Source: Numida meleagris
Taxonomy: Eukaryota; Chordata; Aves; Galliformes; Numididae
Assembly (NCBI RefSeq): GCF_002078875.1
Contig: NC_034409.1
Location: 106,688,935-106,752,934, forward strand
DNA: 64,000 bases
Direction of reading: 5' to 3'
The notes beneath the pieces were generated by a model. It saw only the letters and a program-made list of their open reading frames with translations. It did not search any database and had not been told where the DNA came from. Position numbers and translations under genes: made by a program. Within the stretch, counting starts at the first letter, position 1; every line of letters starts with the position of its first letter. Positions 49,144 to 60,300 of the stretch are shown in pieces.

Positions 49144-51379
49144 ATACTCCAAGTACTTCATGAGAGAAGTTTGATAATGCACTGCTGTGAAGGCCTTCAG
49201 CAGTAGAGGAAAGCAACATGAGACAGGGAAGGTGTGGGGCATCTTGTCCATTTAAGTGTTCCACTGTAAAGTAAAATTTTCAAGTCCTGTACACCGGACT
49301 GCTATCAGAGGAGGAGGGAAAAAAATCACAATTATCATATAATCATTGGCAATATCACAGCTGTAACACTGTGTACAAGTTCTGGGCTCTTCCATTTAAC
49401 AAAGACAGAGACAGTGAAGAGTTGAGTGAGGGGCCACAAAGACTGTCAAGGGATTTAACAGTCAGAAGTTTGGAGAGAGGTCAAAGAGATATGGAAGAGT
49501 TCAGCCTAGAGAAGAACAGACTCTGGTGGCCACGTTACTTTTGCCTAGCTCTCCTTGAGTGGTTTTGTTGCTTTAAGTACATCCACCTGTCAAAAAAGGC
49601 CTCTTCACCACCACCATTTATTTTTAGATATTGGTGTACAGAAATACCACATTTACCAACACTTACCACAGCTGGGTTTTTCCTCTGAGATTAAGTGTTT
49701 ATAAAGTGACTGCTAAGTAAACAGCATAAATACCACCTCTGCAGTAGGAAAAAAAAAAAAAAGAAGGAAAAAGAGTTTGCCTACCTTGCCTGGAAAAGAC
49801 TGCAGGTTAGTGGACAGCAGCCGAAAAAGCTTTTTCTCCCAAAGTTTCAGTAAATAAATACAAAATCCCCACCTGGCACCCCACACCTTGAGATACAGAA
49901 CAGCAATGTACAATGCAGTCATCTGCTGGGGAGGACTTCATTCTTTGACACAAAGCACAGAACAGCAGTGTTTATCTCCCAGTTTCCTGATGCCCATTTT
50001 ATACATTCATGTACATGCATGGTCATCATGCCCTTGCCAATTCATCTCTTCCTTAAGAACACTATTTTCTCCCAATCTTAAATTCCTCTCACACAATATC
50101 TTCCTGCTCCTGTTACGTATATCTGAATCCTGTCTGTTTTTAGTATCTCTTTCTTTGAAATGATAGGGCCAGAACACAATGAGCTCTAAGCATTTTTCAG
50201 CTGAGCATTAAGCTAGAAGACTTAAAAAGGTGCACATGTCCTGTGTAACATCTCCTGCCTCTCTTACACAGCAATGTTGAGAAAATGACTTCTTACAATT
50301 TTGGTCTTCCCTGGTCCGCCAGTCACCACTTCAGTTACTGCTGCCAACGTGTTTCAAGGCTGACTCAGTGAACTTCATGAACTCATGTTTAGGTTAAGGG
50401 TAATCAAAGAGTTAATTGATAAGAGTAGCTCCATTTTCAAAATCACTGCTCAGTATGTTTGAAACATCCTGTTGTATAAGTTTAAAATGTCAGTGGTAGC
50501 TTCTTGATTAGTTTCTTCAAATTACAATATGAAAACGGTTGTTTGAGAATGAGGAAACTGTAACAATACAAACTTCTCTTTCCATGTGAAGTGTGGGCTT
50601 CCTATCAGTTGATAATTACAAAAAAAGTCAGTATGATAACATTTGCCATTAATTCAAATTCTGTTTCTCAACCTCAATTAACACACCGAGATCTTCATTG
50701 GCTATCTCCAGCATGATAAGGACAGATTTATAATTTTCATCTCTGAATTCAGATCGCAAACCTCCACACTCAGTGGAATTCTCAAAAGTGATCAGCAGCT
50801 GTTTCAGGTCATGACTGATGGGTATTGGCAGAGCTTGGTGGGAAAATGGCAAAATGCCTATGTCTATGCATCCAGCTGAAGCGCTACAAACTTCTCATGT
50901 AAAGAAGAAACAAATTCACCCAAACAAGTTTACAATAACGTGGGGGGAAGAGAGGGGAAACAGAAGGGGGAGGGAGGGGAGTGAAGGAGGAGAGGGAGAT
51001 CTCATTTGCCTTCAATAGTTATCATTAAGAAATGAATTCTCAAGGAGAGACTATTTCTAAATCCCAGAACAGAATTTTCCCCTATGCCTAATCATTTCTT
51101 TCAGCAAACATACTAATATAAATACAATAAATATTTTTAAAAGCTATTTCTAAATTTGGTTTCTCGGCAGATGTATTTTTATAAGGATTAATGGGAAACC
51201 GTTAGACGCAGCCCACCAGAAATAGCACATACTGCTATTAGATATAACCTTTTAAGAACACAGGAGAGCACAGACAGCGTTAAACGAAGACCTTCTGAGC
51301 ACCACATGGGTTAGCTCCCTTTCCTTTGCCAAGCGACAAACGGCACAGAGTTCGCTATTTCTGCTGTTTCAGAAGAGCG
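49144..51379. other. Non-coding stretch with one CR1 scrap and a purine tract
   Basis: No gene seen. A degraded CR1 lies at 49372-49525, an A-run at 49749-49762 and a G/A-rich tract at 50941-50999. Confidence 0.5.
49372..49525 (+). mobile_element. Degraded CR1 LINE fragment
   Basis: Plus strand reads tacaagttctgggctcttcc, then a damaged ggggccacaaagactgtcaagg and gttcagcctagagaagaaca, in the order of CR1 sequence just upstream of its 3' end. Strongly diverged. Confidence 0.65.
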
Positions 51380-51644
51380 CGTTCTTTTGCCAGAACGCAG
51401 AAGGGACGGGGGCACCTCCTTCGCGCCTCCCCCGCGAAGGTGACTCCGCCGCCAGCAGCAGCCCGCTTCGGTTACGGGACGTCACTTCGCTGGGAATGTC
51501 ACCTCGCTAAATGGTGGCGGAGCGCTTTCGCCCCGCTCCCAGCGGCCACGCTCACCCGGCGCTCCGCGTCCAGCCCATCGCCGGCTCCCCTCCCCGCGGC
51601 GGAACGACGACCGGAGGGAGCCCCGCGAAGCCGGCAGCGCTCAC

Positions 51645-51687
51645 CATGCGAGATGCTGTGGAGCAAGGCGACGGCCAACATCCACAT
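51645..51687 (-). CDS. First coding exon (copy B), identical to the exon at 37580-37622
   Basis: Same minus-strand ATG (51687), same 15-residue signal-peptide-like product, same G|GTGAGC donor with intron from 51644. From the donor to the gap edge (51645-51761) it is base-for-base identical to 37580-37696. On the intron side similarity falls off within tens of bases: two changes at 51628-51629, then indels, with only a shared ctcccctcccc block further left. This fits an exon duplicated some time ago and kept alike by selection or gene conversion, or an assembly duplication. Both exons face the same way and could splice to the same second exon as alternative first exons. Confidence 0.5.
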
Positions 51688-51761
51688 GCCCCCGCCGCTC
51701 CCCCTCGCCCGCCGCGCCCACGGCCGGGCCGGAGCCGCCAGGCAGCGCGCACCGGGTCCGG

Positions 51762-52026
51762 NNNNNNNNNNNNNNNNNNNNNNNNNNNNNNNNNNNNNNN
51801 NNNNNNNNNNNNNNNNNNNNNNNNNNNNNNNNNNNNNNNNNNNNNNNNNNNNNNNNNNNNNNNNNNNNNNNNNNNNNNNNNNNNNNNNNNNNNNNNNNNN
51901 NNNNNNNNNNNNNNNNNNNNNNNNNNNNNNNNNNNNNNNNNNNNNNNNNNNNNNNNNNNNNNNNNNNNNNNNNNNNNNNNNNNNNNNNNNNNNNNNNNNN
52001 NNNNNNNNNNNNNNNNNNNNNNNNNN
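51762..52026. other. Assembly gap (N run, 265 bp)
   Basis: Unknown bases. Left edge homologous to the left edge of the gap at 37697. Confidence 1.
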
Positions 52027-52179
52027 CCCAGCCCCGAGCCCGCGGCCGGCCGGCTCCTCACGCGGCGCCCGTCGGCACGGCGGCAGGCGGCCGGGCGGAC
52101 GGGCACATCGCTCCCCTGCTCCCCTTCAGTGGCAAAGCCAGCCCCGCTCGCTCCCTGCCCTCTGCAGTCTTAAAGCAGC
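52027..52179 (-). promoter_or_regulatory. 5' UTR or promoter side of exon copy B
   Basis: GC-rich sequence right of the gap. 52104-52179 matches 38058-38205 except for the extra repeats in copy A. The part at 52027-52103 has no counterpart outside the gap in copy A. Confidence 0.5.
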
Positions 52180-52621
52180 TCTCTCATTAGAACAGAAAAA
52201 AAAGGGCAACCCGTTTTGCTGTAATAGATAAAGGTATCGGTGCCAACAGTACATGCAGAGATGGTACGTACTTCACAGTGATCAAGGCATGATCCCCTCT
52301 GTGAGGACCGCTAGGAAAAAGTATTAGATTGGATTGTTTGTAGCACAAGTGTTTGTTTTTAACGATGTTTGATCAGTCATATAAAATTATATTTTAAAAA
52401 GAAGGATCCTGAATATTGACCTTCTTTACTTGCAGTATCCTTGCTGAGTCATAAATCTTTCAGTGAGTGGAATAGCTTGATTTCCCACTTACACAAGTCA
52501 ATGACAGAGTGTGTTTGGAGCTCTCCAAAATGAATATTTTCTCCTAGACAAGCAACATAGCTTGTTTGGCTTTAGATTTAGATCATAGATTCCCGACTTG
52601 GATCCTGAAGCTTCCTGAACT
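52180..52621. other. Non-coding spacer
   Basis: AT-rich. No gene or repeat recognised. Confidence 0.5.
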
Positions 52622-53055
52622 CTAGCAGCCTGCTCCATGCCCACCGCCCTCTGGTGCAGACCCTTTCCCTAACCCCAGCTGCCCCTCCCCTGACACAGCT
52701 CCATGCCGTTCCCTCGGGCCGTGTCGCTGTCACAGAGAGCAGAGCTCAGCGCTGCCCCTCCGCTCCCTGTGAGGAGCTGCAGCCGCCATGAGGCCTCCCC
52801 TCAGCAACTCTGCTCTGGGCTGGACACACTGAGGGGCCTCAGCCGCTCCTCACACACCTTGCCTTCCAGACCCTTCCCGACCCTTTCCCATCTTTGTGGC
52901 GTCCTTTGGACGCTCTCTAACAAAATAAATACTATTATAGTAGTATAAATACTACTAAAATAAAACTATTGTTTTATGCCTTTCTCATATTGTGGCGCCC
53001 AGGCTACACCTTGTGCTGGAGGTGAGGCCGCACCAGTGCAGGGCAGAGCATCTGG
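52622..53055 (-). mobile_element. CR1 LINE internal fragment
   Basis: The plus strand reads the reverse complement of a CR1 segment: ctccatgccgttccctcggg, gaggagctgcagccgccatg, tctttgtggcgtcctttgga, then gaggtgaggccgcaccagtg. An AT-rich stretch at about 52921-52975 interrupts it where CR1 normally has only a short spacer. Confidence 0.88.
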
Positions 53056-56000
53056 TACTGCTGTTCAGGTTTAAGATGGGGTGGTAGCTGCTGGAAGAGG
53101 GCACACCAGAAAAAATATGAAGGAGGATGCACAAAGGGAGACAAAGGGAGGTCTGTATCTGAAGGTTGGTGGGTAAGTCACACCAGGAAAAGAGCACTCC
53201 TGAGGAGAATGCAGTCTATGGAGAAATCCATGGCACAGCAGAGGAAATGAATAAGAAGGAAGCAGCAATGAAAGAAAAGAGTAGTAAACCAGAACTATCA
53301 CAAAAGAAAATTAAAAAAAAATCATTTCACACTAAGCCTGGCCTCCTGTGCTGTGACCTCAGTGAAGGGATTGAGTGTAATGTCAAGCAAAACAAGGGGA
53401 GGAAAGACTAGGAAGAGGGAAGAGAGGTGTCTGGAGTAAAGATGAACTTTGTGAAGGGGAAGAAAGGTGTTTCCCTAGGTACTTGTATAATTGATTGTCT
53501 TCTCTGTTTCTTAATGCCCAAATCAGTTATTAAAAGTTTATGTTCATTGGCAATAAGTGGAATTATCTGAGACAAGACTACATGTGACAGTATCTTACTA
53601 GCCCTGCAAACAAATTTAACTCTTGATATTACTTACAAAAGGAGTGTTTGAAAAAGTAGAAAAAAGGGAAAAGAAAAAAACAACTCAATTTTCAAATTCA
53701 GGCCAACTCTAGAAACACTGAATTAATTATTTGTAAGATTCTAAACATGGACTTGGCTTCCTCTTGCTTTTTACATAAATTAAATATACAAAAATAACAG
53801 CAAGCTTTGTACAGAACAGTACTATTTCCTTTTTATAGGAAGGAAGCAGGAATCCTCTATCCAGAAACATTTCCTTGGAATTTTATATTTACTTTCCTGA
53901 AGAAGAAACAATGGTCCATAGTGAGACAATATTCAGTTCTTCATTTAGCACTGTCAAAATGGCTTGGTAAACCAGCAGAGGAGAAAAATACCAGACAGTC
54001 ATACTCTTGGTTCTTAAATACTTCAGTTGTTGATTTCCTAAATCTTTTACTTGGAGATTCTACTGTAAATGTTGTTATGCGAATATATAGTGAATGTCTA
54101 GGAATGTATTTTAATGCTAAAACATGATGGTCAAGTACATTGTTTAATGTTTGCTCCCACCATTTTTCTTGGGAAATAATTCCTAATGCTCCTTGCTGGT
54201 GTACAGTCTGACCCTGCACGGGGTGCTATTGAAAATCTCATGCTAACTGAGTAATGTTGAAATACGTGGAATCCCACTGCATAGGAAGTGCTTAGGGCTT
54301 CCTCAAGGTGGATAGATGATAGCTGTACATGATCCAGACTCTTCCTCATGACTTACCTTAGCTACTTCTATTGCCCCCTCACAACTGTGTCTCAGTACTG
54401 GACAATCTTTCACGTATTTGTCTTCCACAGCATCACTGTGAGTTCAGACTTCGTTGTTAATGCCTGTATCAAAGGTGAACTGAAGCACAAGGCAGTCAGG
54501 AGCTAATCCGCTAAGGGACTCAGGTACTGAAATCATGTGGGCTGATATATATTGGAACTCACAATCCTTTGTAATATACAGTATCCTGGTGCTTCATATA
54601 GAAGTATTAGGTACTTCTCAATGATGTTCAAGGAAAATAAGTGTAGAGGCACCTCAAGTGATGGAAAGCACCTAAGAGAGAGATGTTCACTGGGTATGAA
54701 CTGGGTAGTGGTCAAAGGTGCTTATTGGCTCAGTGCTGCCACGATATCTATCCACTCTCAGGAGATGCAGAAGTGGACACAGCTGGCTTCTGCACTTGTT
54801 CAACACCCAACAGTTGTGAGAGACTTGGGTTCATATCCTTTTCTAACAAAGATTAAACAAAACCTTGACCCTTGCTACTCTGTCTTCTTCACTTGCCTCG
54901 GTTGACCGAAATATTGCTTCTATTTTTTTCCCAAAGTAGTCATCTTCCATACTCTCTTCACACAGCAAGGGCGAGGGCTACTTAAAAGAATCATATAGTG
55001 CCACTGTAACCTTTATCTTCTCTGAGGCAAAAGTTGGAGTCTCTCTCCAATGCAAGAAGAGAATGTGGATCTCCCATTAAGCTAGTGCTCTAAGTATTTG
55101 GGTATGGGGTGACGTGTTGTTAAGAGGAAGGATATTTCCTCTATGCTGTTCTGGTACTTCTCTTGGTGTAAGTGCACCAGATCACTACCAAACCAGGAAC
55201 AAGTCAGGGCTTTCACATCACTAGCATCCTTAAAACTTGAGCATCTTCATGCATGCTCTGGGACAAAAAAAAAAAGCCAGGAGGTGAACATAGTCCTACA
55301 GTGGCACTCTGCTGATGTGTTTTGGGTTTTTTTGCACTTGTTTGTTTGTTTGTTGAGTTAGACAGTAGAGACTCTTCTATTCCCTATGATTTTCTAAGCA
55401 TAATTGTCAATTTTAATTCATGAAATTATACTCTAAGTTTGCTTTCAAGTTCTTCTACCATCTTCCTGGCACTCTTTTTTTTTTTCCTGAAAGTTTCTAA
55501 GTCATTACAAGTGCAAGTATAACTATATATACCTCTCTAATACTATATGTATTGTTATGGAGATAGTTCTAAGAGATAACATTATGAAGGATCTTATGAA
55601 AGATCTTATCTTCATGTGAAAGTTATTTTAATACCTTACCAAAGGCAACTGGGGATCAGTTTTGCCCTCTGTAATTACCTAAAATTACCTCAGCCTTCTC
55701 TTCAGTCTGAATGAACAGCATGTAATACTGTTATTTTAAGTATTCATGATTCTGAATCTACATATGTTAAAAAAAGGAAATGTGGGGAATAGAGAAGAGG
55801 GAAAGAAAGAAAATAGTAGATAAGGACAGACAATCCATCCCAAGCTAACTCCTTCCCAGTGTCTGTGTGTATTAAAATACATTTTAGTTGTCTACTTACA
55901 GCTATTCCCAGGATCCTTTCTCACTTCTGCCATAGTTCCTAGATTCAGATCCTCTTCCAGATATTCCAGATAGGAATATCTGGAAATTATGGCCAGCTGG

Positions 56001-56560
56001 AACAGGAGCTATTTCAGTAGGTTAACAAGGCCCTTCCCATCCCCAGAAGAGCATATTTTCAGCATCCGTGCTCATGTGCAAGGCTGTCATCTTCCCCTCT
56101 CTTCCCATAGCATCTGGGTCTAGTTAAATGTGAGCACATGGCAAGTCATGCCAGGCTCTCTTCACGCTCATGCCAGCTGAAGCTCCAAAGAGTTTTCATG
56201 CTGAGCCCTTTTGTCCCATATTCAGAGAAAAAAATATATCTGCACAGACAATAAAAAACATTCTTGTCAACAGCTTCTCACTAAACCTGCGAAAGGAGCA
56301 GGTGGAATTTTAGAAAGACCTGAGTTACAGACCTGAACAGCAAGTGGCAGGTGCACACTCTCAATCAGGGATGCTGATGTAATTTCTGCCAAGTCTTCCA
56401 GTTGTTTTCTTCAGTATTCATCAGACAGAGGATCAGCAAGCTGGCATTTATCCAAGCCCCAGCCTCACTTAGGTTCCAACCAAATTGCTCATGGATTAGA
56501 TGAAGATCCAAGCTAGGTGTTGTAAGTGAGCTTAAGGTAGCACTGCTTGCCCTTTTCAAA

Positions 56561-56612
56561 AGAAAGAAAGAAAGAAGGAGAAAGAGAAAAAGAAAGAAAG
56601 AAAAAAAAAAGC
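56561..56612. repeat. GAAA-rich microsatellite
   Basis: Irregular AAAGAAAG units ending in an A-run. A pure purine strand. Confidence 0.95.
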
Positions 56613-57267
56613 AACTCAGCTCCTCGGCTGCCTTAGATACACATTAAACATACAGGAGGAGCAGAGGGATCACTTTGGACTTGTGAATACTCATCAAGCA
56701 GAGCCTCAGGGCAGGTAAGCAACTATGCCATATCGTTCCCTGTGATACCAAAAAGCAGTAGTGTGATTTTTGCAAGCACTTCTTAAATAAAAAATAATAC
56801 TAACAGAAAAGGCCACATCAGCTATACCTAACCAGGCCAAGAGGTCTGAAGAAAGCCCCAAAGCCAAACAAAAACTCTCCACTGTCAGCTGTACCCGCTG
56901 ATCTCTGCTGATATACACAGCTCACTTTGAGGCTTTACTCCAGTCTGAAACCAGAATGACCAGTGTCTTGGGGAGTGGCATCACTGACATGCAAAGGTTA
57001 TCTCAGCCCCAGCAGCATTAGCTGTTTTTTGTCGCAAGGAACAGCTGCTGAGGTTCTATTACTGCTATAAATTGAAGTGCGGATTTGACTTTCTAAGCAT
57101 GCCCTGGCTCTATTTTCCTTTGTCATCTCAGAGGTCTCCTCGGGTTATTAGAGCTGTGTCTTACCACTGTTCATTACTGGAAAAGAGAAAGAAAGACTCA
57201 AGAAACAGGGCAAGGCTCTTTGGACAGAAGACAGCTTCTTGAGCAGACATTTAAACAAATGTTTCCT

Positions 57268-57269
57268 AA

Positions 57270-57306
<37 letters not shown>

Positions 57307-57308
57307 GA
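57268..57308. repeat. A-run followed by (AAAAG)n
   Basis: About 18 A followed by five AAAAG-type units. It might be the tail of an old retroposed sequence, but no body is recognisable next to it. Confidence 0.95.
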
Positions 57309-60300
57309 CAGGCCTCATTCTCCTGAAATAAAACACTATCCGTATCAACTAAGTGCAGGTCCACAGTGTTTTACAGTGATTCTCGGCAACTAGGAACAGT
57401 CAGCGGTACAAATAAAAAACAGCGTGGCTGAACTAATGTTGTTTGACATGGCAATAACCCCACTTAAATCTGCTTTCTCTTCAAAGAAACAAAACTCAAG
57501 ACAGTGCTGCTTGTGGGGAACCCTTCATTGGGGTCCATTGTTTCATGTTGTCTGGATTCCAGCTGAAAACAAGATCAACATGTGAAAACTTCACTTAACA
57601 ATAGCTCAGTAATAAATTGTTGGTGGAAGTAACTGAGTAACTGATTCATAAATGAGACTGCCTTTGTCATCATTACCTTGACACAGTGGTGCTGTTAACG
57701 TACAAAGTATTACAGGGGAATGGAAAGTATTTTGGATTACTTAAGAGAACACATTTCTCCATGGACAAATTGTGACTGTTTCAGCTCCATCTTCCCTGGC
57801 TGTCCTGGTAGCACCTTATAGATGAGCTGGCTCACTTTTCCATGGTCAGGTGGCTTCAAGAGAAGTAAAGTGTTCAGCAGACAGGCATCTCAAGCTGATT
57901 AGCAAACATTCAAAGTGTTCAAAAACACAAATGCACGTATATAACACACAAACCACAAAGAAAAATGCCTCCAGTCAACCTCAGATGAATACTCTCTTTA
58001 GCTGAGCGGCCAAAACATTTCTGGCAGAACACCAATCTGAGCAGTAGCTGACTTATAATGGCTATTGCCTGACCACTTTGTAATTTTTATTGTGCCTAAG
58101 CATGTCCAGGCAAGCAAGTACCTATTGGCATGTTTTTACCTTCTGGCACCCCATGATGGATGTGAGGGACATTGCTTCTTATTTGATTCTAGTGGTGTAA
58201 CTGATATTGTAATTTCACCTACTGTGTACCCTTCAGAAACATGTTTGAGCACCTGAACCCTACCACAATGCTGCTTACTAACAAAAGAAAGGGATCTAAC
58301 TACAACATACTTAAGTGAGATGCATGGATCCAAAGCCCCAAGAGAGTTTGGAAATAGCAGTCCTCAAACACACATTTCTTATCTCCAGCATTCTGTGACT
58401 CCATTTACAGAGTTTGGGGAGGAAAATGTTTCAGTTTTTGGAAAGTGTTGGAGCTCTCCTGATAGAAAGGTCATGGGGATCTGGGACATGGCACAAGCTG
58501 ACACTGTGAAGGAAGGAATGAAGGAAGGAAGCCTGCAGAGGTCGGGTGACTGCTCAGGCAGGCAAAGCTTGCTAGCTAAAGTGCCAAGAATATGCTTGTC
58601 TTTCAGTTTTGTATCAACTCGAGAAAAGGTTTCCCTAAGGATTTATAACCTTCAGCCCTGAGAGGCAATGAAGATGAAGACCACAATCAATGACTCTGAA
58701 ATTTTGTAGAATAACATAAAATTTAAAGTGCAAAAGACACCAATTTCATGAAGGCTCACCACAGATGTTGAACTTGTTCCTCAAGAAGTGCTGACAGATT
58801 TGGCTATCTACCCCTCTAAGCACAGGATAGATTTATTTGCCTCTGCCAGGTGGAAGCAAAACAAGCAGGTATATGCATGGTGTGAACTTGAAATATGCAT
58901 AGAAAGAGAATTAACAGCATGTTACAGGTATTAATTGTGCCAAAACAGCACTGACTCCAACAACAAGCATGGCCACAAGGATGCAAACTCAAAGTAGTTT
59001 TCTTTTGTTCTGGAGCACAGATAAAAATTATAGAACTAGAAGTTCTGGACTGTGACACATACACAAAAAAATATTTAGTAAGTAAGTACATAAAACTAGT
59101 GGTATTAGACATCCCAGCTGATGTAGTTTCCTACCGACTTTTATTTATGCTATTTGTTACATCAGCCTCCTCAGTAAAGAACTAATGGAAGGTCCTTTCC
59201 CCAACCTAATTAGGGAAAACCAGGTCTTCGTATCTGCTGCCTGTGCATCTCTCAGATTTCTAGGCATCCTGTTAAGACCCACAGTAGCAACATTGTTTTA
59301 AAGCACCATCCATCCAAGACTGAAATTTACCTCAGCAATAATATCTCTGAGGAGGGACAGTGATTTCTTTCTGCTGTTGCCTGATTGGAGCAAAACAGAT
59401 TATTAGCTCTCATGAAATTACTGTTTTACCAACACTGCCACTGCTCTAGGTTGAAGGTAATACCTTAAAAATGTATTGGTTAATAAATCATCATCACATT
59501 TTAATATTAATCGTCCCTTTGAAACTGATTCTCTCCAAATATCACAGTTAGTGGCTGCTTTGCTAACATGTTAATGGGTCATTAACTAAAACCAGTCATT
59601 AGCTACTGTTGCTACAGTTTCCATAAGGATTTATTAAGGCAACTTCATGTATTATTAAAAAGAAAGTTTGTGGTTTTAATGTTCTTAAACTTTGTCTGCC
59701 TCAGGCTTCCACTGATATTGCTTCAAAGGTGGAAACATTTGCCAACACATAATTGCATCTCAGCTCTGCTCTTTAAAATAAAATTTCTTGCTCTTAAAAT
59801 TCCCTTTTTCCACATTCTTCTTTTTTTGATGAGAAAGAGGCTATGTATAAAAATGTGAATATGTGAAAGTACCCTTATATTTTATTAAAAAGTACAGTTT
59901 TTTTAGATTGTATAGTATTAAAGCAAAAGGAGGTGGGCGTGGCATACCTGAAAAGACCAAATTATAAAGCTAAACCTGTGACTATCATTAAAACTACTAA
60001 GAGGAAATTTTTCATCACACAACTACTTACTAAACGATGAATCTCATTGCCACTAGAAGTCAGTAGGGCTAAGATCAAATCAAGATTCACCACAGAGTTC
60101 AAACTGCATATGTATTTCAGAAATCCTAAGCATCCTATTCTGACAACTGTAGATGGTCTTAAACTCTAGAACATAAGGCTTAGAATTGCCTTCATGACTT
60201 CCTGATATGATTAATTCCAAAGTCTGAATAAAATCTGTCATTCTTGAAAGTCAGGATGACATGCTGAACCCTATACAGTTCTCGCACCTCTTTCAGGCTA

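Larger units (their letters stand above)
51380..52180. promoter_or_regulatory. CpG island B (contains a 265-bp assembly gap)
   Basis: Sharp GC and CpG rise from the AT-rich flank, around a second copy of the minus-strand first exon. To the left of the exon (intron side) there is a GACGTCAC CRE-like site at 51478-51485. The right edge falls back to AT-rich sequence just after ctgcagtcttaaagcagc (52179). Confidence 0.8.
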
